Shown here one piece after another: positions 7,801 through 12,256 of a stretch of 12,256 bases of DNA. This DNA comes from Gemmataceae bacterium. Lineage in GTDB: Bacteria; Planctomycetota; Planctomycetia; Gemmatales; Gemmataceae. The DNA lies in contig JANWVS010000016.1 of assembly GCA_025056835.1 (NCBI GenBank), positions 1 through 12,256 of the forward strand. The letters run 5' to 3'. The stretch's first letter is position 1; every line of letters begins with the position of its first letter. The translations under genes were made by a program, and so were the position numbers. Below the pieces are notes generated by a model, which saw only the letters and a list, made by a program, of their open reading frames with translations, searched no databases and was not told the DNA's origin.

Positions 7801-8229
7801 CCCGTCGCCTTGGAGCGTTTCCTGTGGTATTACGCCGTCCTGGGCAACTACGAGGGTTTCGACAAGGCCTGCGCCGATTTGGAACGGTTGACGGACGACA
7901 GGGTTCCCAAAGTCCGCGTCGACTTCCGCGATCACGTTGTCGCCATGTTGCAGCCGGCGGTGGCCGATACCCTCTACGGGATCTTGCGTCCCGCGGCCTT
8001 GCTGGCGCCGATGGCACACCTGCTGCACGCGGAGGACCAGTACCAGCAACTCATGGGGCTGCGCGGCAATCAGCGGACCTTGCGCGGCCTGGCGGCCCTG
8101 GAGCTTGGCGACACCGCCGCCGCTGAGTCGCATTTCGCCGCTGCCCTGCGCGAAGGTGGTGCCAGCCCGTATTTCTTCGACCGCCCGATCGCCCAGCGCT
8201 ACCTCGAACTTTTGCGAGCGCAAAAGTAG
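4864..8229 (+). CDS. Large polytopic membrane protein: GT-C-like N-terminal half fused to a TPR-like C-terminal half
   Basis: 1121 residues. The start is supported by AGGGA four bases before the ATG region (GAAGG also lies further up). Residues 1-50 are a Pro/Ser/Glu-rich cytoplasmic tail. Some ten membrane helices follow between about 63 and 453 (for example 63-80, 147-165, 195-213, 248-265, 280-297, 345-365, 434-453). After the first helix comes NADFWRHLATG (84-94) and then a W.NHSWLYDLV segment (123-133), the pattern of GT-C glycosyltransferase-like membrane proteins in which the loop-1 Asp (here Asp86) is the expected key acid. RVFNFTNDIASY...CYIDDRYELF (491-521) matches the conserved post-membrane motif of this group. 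From about 745 to the end the protein is soluble and helical, TPR-like (801-850, 945-1005, 1070-1096), with a charged coiled coil at 856-896. It likely acts in the envelope, perhaps transferring sugar from a lipid carrier, but activity and substrate are inference. It may be an inactive scaffold. Confidence 0.85.
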   Translation: MTTETNQSALPTPEQTPSETPSPAANSASVSESSAALGEAIALPPLPPPPRLETLVLRWTKFDYVLIALLLVLAYFFGTSSASNADFWRHLATGRALAEGEYQFGVDPFTVASTDVDGMPRYWANHSWLYDLVLYRVWSLAGEYGTYAVVAGHGLLMVAVTLILLRTRAADSGPVMTFIATALALLACSQVVMLNSLVVSYVLFAALVLFLHRGGYWNSLSTAETPCPRTAWAIPLLFAVWVNVDRWFVLGLGLAAAAVLGNGIARLLGGRVQTPLPRQWFMLGGCFAACLLSPHHVHAFAIPPELGYLFGLGAIPQFAAQNPEFLAGGGLVWPFHADYLGSLSVAKAGYFLLVALSLGSFLVVAISSGLRSLPWSRLLAWLAVIALSLAQFRSIPWFGLVAGPMFVFNGTDVARRRREKPGWDPEAVFNPQLGRFACGVLVMLGLVLAWPGWLHGRPMTPTSPRRVVWRVTVDPSLQAAAEALQQDQARRVFNFTNDIASYCAWFAPGVRCYIDDRYELFAGEAPRFIKIRSELRDDGREALGSHRFRRDSEWQRLFGQRQIDHLVLTRFASDRDQAVVAGLCWLQERHWTQRYGDGRAMVFRYSPTEMKPTASIADQWRREAFGPVPPERRAPAKGSLPPHGGLPLEELYLWGQSALPPLTALKPRVHLEYFTLVSMHALVTYEPAWRITAWLAPVGLSGVVPLHVSGPPIALIENFPKSRKAPQATSLFQEVRPRDPGPPEAPILMIRLARQAVHDHPYQADGHFALYMAYQLQGEVFEKQWTTRHGAPHDASGRSAMRELQMIAALRNYLELRPDDFGAREQLAQMFLKLNHLDAVLEELTIAHKTVVPLRQSARDKKAAEFLKKKEKDLGDAIKRLEKDIKRRHEDLKLQAAGMEPLRKFEIAVLKPYRSSDPQAPRGMGLTLEGLKLLDSVSPFSLPQEARAPFHDLRFRLYMQLGKIAEAYDDLQKLLDSGSPVALERFLWYYAVLGNYEGFDKACADLERLTDDRVPKVRVDFRDHVVAMLQPAVADTLYGILRPAALLAPMAHLLHAEDQYQQLMGLRGNQRTLRGLAALELGDTAAAESHFAAALREGGASPYFFDRPIAQRYLELLRAQK
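6775..6803. repeat. 12-bp intragenic hairpin in the linker of the large membrane protein
   Basis: GGCAGTCTGCCG (6775-6786) pairs with CGGCGGACTGCC (6792-6803) around the loop CCGCA. All positions pair, one as a G-T wobble. It encodes residues 638-647, a Gly/Pro-rich linker between the membrane half and the helical half. A partial copy, GGCAGTCCGC, follows at about 6828-6837. This could be a fixed repeat insertion or a translational pause element; neither is shown. Confidence 0.5.
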
Positions 8230-8240
8230 CGGAACCATCG

Positions 8241-8255
8241 CGCCGAGCGTCGGCG
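8241..8255. terminator. Small hairpin between convergent genes
   Basis: CGCCGA (8241-8246) and TCGGCG (8250-8255) form a 6-bp stem with a GCG loop, 12 bases after the stop of the large plus-strand gene. The minus-strand UPF0261 gene ends at 8308, so the two genes converge over 78 bp. No T-run follows on either strand, so this is at best a weak or bidirectional terminator. Confidence 0.3.
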
Positions 8256-8307
8256 TATCGCCTTGTGCCGGCGGCTCTGCATGCTGCGGCTGCCTCCTCG
8301 GCATCCG

Positions 8308-9546
8308 TCAGGTCGCGGCTCCGCGCCCCCGCAGCATTGTCAGCAGCAGGTCGGCAGCGGCAGCGGCGAAGGCGGGATCGTTGATGTGCAGGTCTAGTTC
8401 CACTAACGTCACCGTGGGGCTAAGCCAATTGCGCAGGCTCTGGAACAACGCCTGGTCCGCTTCCGGCCACCAAAACGGCTGACCCTCGCGATCGATGGCC
8501 GAGACCCCGCGAAGCGGCACGAGCACCGCCGTCGGCCCGCGGGCGGCACTGGCCTTGTGGGCGATTTCCTTGCCGAGCCGGTCGTTTTCCTCCGGCGTGG
8601 TGCGCATGAGGGTGACGTTGGCGTTGTGTTGATAGAAGCGTCGGCCGTGGAATTTCTCCGGCACAGACTCGCGCGGTCCGAAATTCACCATGTCGAGGGC
8701 GCCGAGCGAAATGACCTGGGGAATGCCACGCAGGCCGGCGGCGGTGAGACGGTCCGGGCCAGCACTGAGAATGCCGCCGACCAGTTCGTCGGCCAATTCG
8801 GTGGTCGTGATGTCGAGCACGCCGCGTACCAGGCCATCGTGGATAAACGATTCCATCGTCTGCCCGCCGGTGCCCGTGGCGTGGAAGACGAGGACTTCCC
8901 ACCCGGCGGCTTCGAGATGTTGGCGGGCCGCGTTGACGCACGGCGTGGTCACGCCGAACATCGTCGCCGCGATGAGGTTGTCGCCGCCCGGCCCCGCGGT
9001 CGACGGCCCCAGTTTTTCTTGGCGCCCCTTGACCATGCCGATCATGGCGTTGGCGGCGTTGGCCAGCACGGTGCGGCTGAGGCGATTCAGGCCACTGATG
9101 TCGACGACGCTGTGCATCATGACGATGTCGCGCACGCCGACGTAGGGCTTCACCTGGCCGCTCGCCAGCGTGCTGACCATCAGCTTGGGCACGCCGAACG
9201 GCAAGGCCCTCATCGCGGCGGTGCCGATCGTCGTTCCGGCCGAACCTCCCAAGCTCAGGATGCCGTCCACCAGGCCGCGTTGATGGCGGTCGGCCACCAG
9301 GCGGGCGGCGCCCACGGCGGCTGCGGCCACGGCCCGGCCACGATCGCCGGCGGCCAGGATCTCGGAAAGGCTCGTGCCCGCGGCGGCGAATACCTCGTCC
9401 CGGCTCACGTCCGGCACCAACAGCGGCGGACCTTGCACGCCGGCGTCGATCGTCTCGGTCCGCACCCCGCTGGCGTGCAACAGGTCGCGGACAAAGGCAT
9501 ACTCCGCCCCCTTGGTGTCAAACGTCCCCAGGAGAATCACGGCCAT
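8308..9546 (-). CDS. UPF0261 / Tm-1-like ATP-binding domain protein
   Basis: 412 residues, normal full length for UPF0261 (PF06792). Recognisable parts are the start AVILLGTFDTKGAEYAFVRD (2-21), the glycine-rich SLGGSAGTTIGT (98-109), the signature PFGVPKLMVSTLASGQVKPY (116-135) followed by VGVRDIVMMHSVVDISGLNR (136-155), FHATGTGGQTMESFIHDG (221-238) and SLGALDMVNFGPRESVPEKF (280-299). The family is related to the N-terminal part of tomato Tm-1, an ATP-binding protein that inhibits tobamovirus replication. The bacterial proteins have no settled function, and the Tm-1 C-terminal barrel is absent here. It should be cytoplasmic. AAGGA (9556-9560) lies nine bases before the ATG. The dehydrogenase gene ends 18 bp upstream, so the two are almost surely one transcript, pointing to a role in organic-acid metabolism (inference). 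Confidence 0.92.
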   Translation of the reverse strand: MAVILLGTFDTKGAEYAFVRDLLHASGVRTETIDAGVQGPPLLVPDVSRDEVFAAAGTSLSEILAAGDRGRAVAAAAVGAARLVADRHQRGLVDGILSLGGSAGTTIGTAAMRALPFGVPKLMVSTLASGQVKPYVGVRDIVMMHSVVDISGLNRLSRTVLANAANAMIGMVKGRQEKLGPSTAGPGGDNLIAATMFGVTTPCVNAARQHLEAAGWEVLVFHATGTGGQTMESFIHDGLVRGVLDITTTELADELVGGILSAGPDRLTAAGLRGIPQVISLGALDMVNFGPRESVPEKFHGRRFYQHNANVTLMRTTPEENDRLGKEIAHKASAARGPTAVLVPLRGVSAIDREGQPFWWPEADQALFQSLRNWLSPTVTLVELDLHINDPAFAAAAADLLLTMLRGRGAAT

Positions 9547-9564
9547 GGCGTCGAATCCTTGTCT

Positions 9565-10620
9565 TTAGAGGGCCGCGATGACCGCATCTGCCATTTGCAC
9601 TGTCGTCGCTGTGCCGCCTAAGTCGGGCGTGCGTACCTTGCCCTCCTTGAGAACCGCGGCGACCGCGCGGTGCAGGGCACTGGCGCTGCGCGCGTGCCCC
9701 AAGTGATCGAGCAGCAACTTCGCCGACAGAATGGCCGCCAGAGGATTGGCAATCCCCCGCCCCGCGATGTCGGGCGCCGAGCCGTGGACCGGCTCGAACA
9801 TGCTGGGATACGTCCCTTCCGGATTGAGGTTGGCACTGGCGGCCAGTCCGACGCTGCCGGTGACGATGGCGCTGAGGTCGGTCAGAATGTCACCGAAAAG
9901 ATTGCTGGCCACGACCACGTCGAACGTCTCCGGCTTGCGGACGAAATCCATGGCTGCGGCATCCACCAGCAGCGAACGAGCCTGAACGTCGGGAAATTCC
10001 TTGGCGACCTCGCGAAAGACTTCGTCCCACAACCCCATGCTGTGGATCTGGGCGTTGGACTTGGTGATTGACGTCACCTGTCGGCGTCGCCGACGGGCGC
10101 CGTGAAAGGCGGCCCGCATGATCCTTTCGCAGCCCCGGCGGGTGAAGATCGAGGTTTGCACAGCGATCTCGTGCGGCGTTCCCGCGTAGAGCCGACCGCC
10201 CACCGGTGCGTATTCTCCTTCGGTGTTCTCGCGATACACGACCAGGTCGATACTTCCGGGGGCCTTGTCGCGGAGGGGAGATTCGACGCCTTCGAATAGG
10301 TAAGCCGGGCGGAGATTGACAAACTGGTCAAACTTGCGGCGCATCGGCAAGAGCAAGCCGTGGACGGTGACGGCATCGGGTACGTCCGGCGTGCCGACGG
10401 CGCCGAAAAAAATGGCGTCGTGCCGTTGCAACTCCTCCCAACCGCCTTCGGGGACCATCGTCCCAGTTTTGCGGTATAAGGCCGAGTTCCAGGGCAGGCG
10501 GTTCCATTCCAGGCGGGCGTCATCGTAGTGCAAAGCGGCATCGACGACGCGAATTGCCTGGTCGATGACCTCCGGACCAATCCCATCGCCGGCGATAACG
10601 GCGATCTTGTGAACTGCCAT
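9565..10620 (-). CDS. Tartrate dehydrogenase / D-malate dehydrogenase (decarboxylating) family protein
   Basis: 351 residues, the usual length for this branch of the isocitrate/isopropylmalate dehydrogenase superfamily, which oxidises and decarboxylates 2-hydroxy acids with NAD and Mg/Mn. Visible are GDGIGPEV (11-18), DVPD (79-82), substrate arginines Arg94, Arg104 and Arg130, YRENTEGEY with catalytic Tyr137, TSITKSN with catalytic Lys187, metal-binding Asp220, Asp244 and Asp248 (same 24- and 4-residue spacing as isopropylmalate dehydrogenase), and FEPVHGSAPDIAGRGIANP (275-293), whose Asp284 fits NAD rather than NADP. YRENTEGEY, DVPD and TKSN favour the tartrate/D-malate group over LeuB. The loop reads TSITKSNAQ rather than the more usual TSATKSNG, so the true substrate may differ. 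It is first in an operon with the UPF0261 gene. Its Shine-Dalgarno is the strongest in the window. Confidence 0.9.
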   Translation of the reverse strand: MAVHKIAVIAGDGIGPEVIDQAIRVVDAALHYDDARLEWNRLPWNSALYRKTGTMVPEGGWEELQRHDAIFFGAVGTPDVPDAVTVHGLLLPMRRKFDQFVNLRPAYLFEGVESPLRDKAPGSIDLVVYRENTEGEYAPVGGRLYAGTPHEIAVQTSIFTRRGCERIMRAAFHGARRRRRQVTSITKSNAQIHSMGLWDEVFREVAKEFPDVQARSLLVDAAAMDFVRKPETFDVVVASNLFGDILTDLSAIVTGSVGLAASANLNPEGTYPSMFEPVHGSAPDIAGRGIANPLAAILSAKLLLDHLGHARSASALHRAVAAVLKEGKVRTPDLGGTATTVQMADAVIAAL

Positions 10621-10648
10621 TGTGGCGTTTCCTCCGAAACACTATAGA
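10620..10648 (+). promoter_or_regulatory. Possible promoter for the lipoprotein gene in the divergent gap
   Basis: TTGTGG (10620-10625, 3 of 6) and TATAGA (10643-10648, 4 of 6) are 17 bp apart. Transcription would start about 60 bp before the lipoprotein ATG at 10716. On the other strand TATAGT (10646-10641, 5 of 6) overlaps it, but has no -35 partner and would start transcription within the Shine-Dalgarno of the dehydrogenase gene. Weak, by eye. Confidence 0.25.
10628..10636 (-). promoter_or_regulatory. Strong Shine-Dalgarno of the dehydrogenase gene
   Basis: On the minus strand CGGAGGAAA lies ten bases (counted from GGAGG) before the ATG at 10620. It is the only near-perfect Shine-Dalgarno in the window and fixes the start of the dehydrogenase gene, suggesting efficient translation of the operon. 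Confidence 0.7.
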
Positions 10649-10715
10649 ACGGCCGCCGGGGTTGCCGATGCCTTTTTATTGGAGAACTCGCACCCGCGGT
10701 AGGCTGGACAGGCCA

Positions 10716-11378
10716 ATGAACCAGAGCACTTGCCACAGCCCGGCGACGCGCTTGTTCTCATGGTCTGCGGTCGTGTTGAGTGTCGGACTGTGCGGGTTCT
10801 GTTCGTCCGCCTCGGGGTGCAAGTCGGCTAATCGCCACAAGGCCAATGACGATCCGCTCTTCGGCGTCAAGCCGCCGCAAGTCAGCGCCGTGCCTTCGAC
10901 GTCCAACTCGCTTGGTTCGCCGCGCGCGAGTCTGCCGCCTTTGCCGCAGAGCACCAGTGCAACCAGCAATGCGGCCCTGGCCAGTTTGCCGGGGAGCCGA
11001 CCGTTAGGCATCGCCGATGCCGGCGCCGGCTGGCCGGCTCCCAAGTCGACGCCGCCCAACGTCCAACCCGTGCCGCGCGATTCACCCCGGACGCCGCCGA
11101 TCCTCACCACCGGCGCGTGGAACCCTGAGCCGGGGGCGGCCGTCAAGACCAGCGGGGGCCAGCAATCTGTGCCAACCGGCGGCGATCCGGCTCTGGCGCC
11201 GCTGTTGTCGCGCGGCGCCGTTAATCCCAAGGTCGAACCCGACCCGGAAGGGGTGCGCCTGACCGTCTTCGTTCCCAATTCCGCCAGCCCCGGCGCTATG
11301 CGCATCGTCACGGCCACGGCGCGCGACCTCGGCGCTGCCGTGCAGGCGGTGCTGCGGCAGATCGATGAGCTGAAGTGA
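10716..11378 (+). CDS. Proline-rich putative lipoprotein, 220 aa, unknown function
   Basis: The frame is open back to 10620, but an ATG at 10716 gives a proper secretion signal: a basic n-region with Arg12, a hydrophobic core (about 14-29) and SSASGC with the acceptor Cys at 35, so this start is chosen although no clear Shine-Dalgarno is present. The mature protein would be membrane anchored. After Cys35 a basic segment (KSANRHK) is followed by a long Pro/Ser/Ala/Gly-rich, probably disordered region (about 45-165). A compact C-terminal segment follows, GVRLTVFVPNSASPGAMRIV then a helix TARDLGAAVQAVLRQIDELK ending the protein. I do not recognise a family. Codon use looks like a real gene: the reading frame is maintained over a GC-rich stretch and ends cleanly. 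It is divergent from the dehydrogenase operon and converges on the oxidoreductase gene, with 108 bp between the stops. Confidence 0.7.
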   Translation: MNQSTCHSPATRLFSWSAVVLSVGLCGFCSSASGCKSANRHKANDDPLFGVKPPQVSAVPSTSNSLGSPRASLPPLPQSTSATSNAALASLPGSRPLGIADAGAGWPAPKSTPPNVQPVPRDSPRTPPILTTGAWNPEPGAAVKTSGGQQSVPTGGDPALAPLLSRGAVNPKVEPDPEGVRLTVFVPNSASPGAMRIVTATARDLGAAVQAVLRQIDELK

Positions 11379-11466
11379 GACAGGTCGTTGCAGCCATAAT
11401 CGGCGGGAACGCGGGCTTCGGTGACTTGCCCACGTCCCCGCAGAGTCAGGAACTACGGACAGGACC

Positions 11467-11479
11467 GCGGCGTCGCCGC
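11467..11479. terminator. Short hairpin between convergent lipoprotein and oxidoreductase genes
   Basis: GCGGC (11467-11471) and GCCGC (11475-11479) form a 5-bp stem with a GTC loop, a few bases from the stop of the oxidoreductase gene. No T-run follows. It may serve as a weak shared terminator; nothing else is seen in 11379-11486. Confidence 0.2.
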
Positions 11480-11486
11480 ACTGTTG

Positions 11487-12256
11487 TCAGCGCGTCGAAT
11501 TCGGTTGCGGCGCCGGCGCATTGGGACGCTCCGGCTCCAGCTCCCAACCGCGCCGATATTGCCGGCGGATGAAGGGCGCCGCCGCCGCTTCGCAGTTGGT
11601 GGCCCGCAGATTGGCAGAATCCCACTCGATGCGCTGTCCGACGCGGATTGCCACGTTGCCGAGCAAGACGGTTTCGGTCAGGGGACCGGCATAGTCCGGG
11701 AAGTTCGACATGGCCGGCGGTCCACCTTTGCAGGCCCGCAGCCATTCGGCATGGTGGCCGGGCGAGCGCGGCAACGTCGGTGCCGGGGGCTGGTAATTGG
11801 CGAAGTCGGCCCGCGGCAGCATGATGCGATCGCCGCCGTAATCGGACGTGGAGTAGATCGTGCCGCGCGATCCGACCAGCAACGCGCCGCTGGCGGACGG
11901 ATTTTGGCCCGGTTGCAAGGCGTCGAGGAATTTCTCACGCGGCGGCAGGCGCCGTTCATACCAATAGAGCGTGCAGGGGGGCAGATTCTCCCGCGCGGGA
12001 AATTGATAAGTCACCAGGCAGCCCATCGGCGCCGTCTCGGGATTCAAAGGCGTTGTCAATTCCGCCGTTACCGAAGTCGGGGCGCCCAGCTTCAGGGCCA
12101 TGTACGGCATGTTCATCGTGTGGCAAGCCATGTCACCCAAGGCCCCGGTGCCGAAGTCCCACCAGCCCCGCCAGTTGAATGGAACGTACGCGCTGTGATA
12201 GGGGCGTTCAGGGGCCGGGCCGAGCCAGAGGTCCCAGTTGAGAGTGGCGGGCACGG
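11487..12256 (-). CDS. Gfo/Idh/MocA-family oxidoreductase, C-terminal part (5' end off the right edge)
   Basis: 255 residues are visible, ending in TGA at 11487-11489. The frame continues past the window, so the N-terminal Rossmann NAD(P)-binding half and the start are missing. The visible part begins ATLNWDLWLGPAPERPYH, then FNWRGWWDFGTGALGDMACHTMNMP, a combination typical of planctomycete members, with the conserved Asp and His of GDMACH in the substrate region. Next comes a beta-sheet segment with LLVGSRGTIYSTSDYGG, then HHAEWLRACKGG, SNFPDYAGPLTETVLLGNVAIRVGQRIEWD and a short Pro-rich tail. These enzymes oxidise or epimerise sugars and related polyols with bound or free NAD(P); planctomycetes have many, often exported. 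The substrate cannot be told from this half. A GTG codon at 12254 is in frame but is an internal valine, not the start. Confidence 0.9.
   Translation of the reverse strand, partial: VPATLNWDLWLGPAPERPYHSAYVPFNWRGWWDFGTGALGDMACHTMNMPYMALKLGAPTSVTAELTTPLNPETAPMGCLVTYQFPARENLPPCTLYWYERRLPPREKFLDALQPGQNPSASGALLVGSRGTIYSTSDYGGDRIMLPRADFANYQPPAPTLPRSPGHHAEWLRACKGGPPAMSNFPDYAGPLTETVLLGNVAIRVGQRIEWDSANLRATNCEAAAAPFIRRQYRRGWELEPERPNAPAPQPNSTR

Noticed and set aside
8557..9621. A 354-codon plus-strand frame antisense to the UPF0261 gene
   Set aside because: The minus strand carries unmistakable UPF0261 motifs over the same stretch, and the plus translation is His/Gly/Arg-rich filler.
10620..10715. N-terminal extension of the lipoprotein frame
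   Set aside because: It would place 32 mostly basic residues before the signal peptide and overlap the dehydrogenase start codon; the ATG at 10716 gives a normal lipoprotein signal.
12252..12254. GTG as the start of the oxidoreductase
   Set aside because: The visible protein starts in the middle of the C-terminal domain, and the Rossmann half must lie beyond the edge, so this GTG is an internal valine.

Overview
The window looks like ordinary chromosome from a GC-rich planctomycete, probably from the Gemmata/Isosphaera side of the phylum. The evidence is a Gfo/Idh/MocA oxidoreductase with the planctomycete-style WWDFG.GALGDMACH segment, a very long TolC-type protein with a low-complexity tail, a DUF4175-like membrane protein, a large membrane protein that joins a GT-C-like half to a TPR-like half, and patchy Shine-Dalgarno use. 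No tRNA, rRNA, CRISPR array, transposase, phage gene or defence system was seen. The host assignment is inferred from protein family style; no marker gene is present.

Left part, minus strand (1-4407): a TolC-family outer-membrane channel, probably a lipoprotein, runs off the left edge. It lies 288 bp downstream of a gene for a three-helix inner-membrane protein with a large periplasmic beta-rich region. The 288-bp gap holds a perfect 9-bp inverted repeat and a 23-bp-period direct repeat just upstream of the TolC start.

Middle, plus strand (4428-8229): a good extended -10 promoter faces away from the minus-strand pair and drives a 76-residue protein of unknown function. After a 133-bp gap with two small GC hairpins comes a 1121-residue polytopic membrane protein. 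Its N-terminal half resembles GT-C glycosyltransferase-like membrane proteins, and its C-terminal half is a soluble helical/TPR-like region with a coiled coil. A 12-bp hairpin lies in the DNA coding for the linker between the halves.

Right part (8308-12256): a two-gene minus-strand operon encodes a tartrate/D-malate-type beta-decarboxylating dehydrogenase and, 18 bp later, a UPF0261 (Tm-1-like ATP-binding) protein, suggesting a shared role in hydroxy-acid metabolism. Divergent from it is a small proline-rich lipoprotein gene. That gene converges on the 3' part of a Gfo/Idh/MocA oxidoreductase that enters from the right edge.

Nothing here amounts to a clear new system. The most useful leads are the dehydrogenase/UPF0261 pair, the large membrane/TPR fusion with its intragenic hairpin, and the repeat-bearing leader of the TolC gene.
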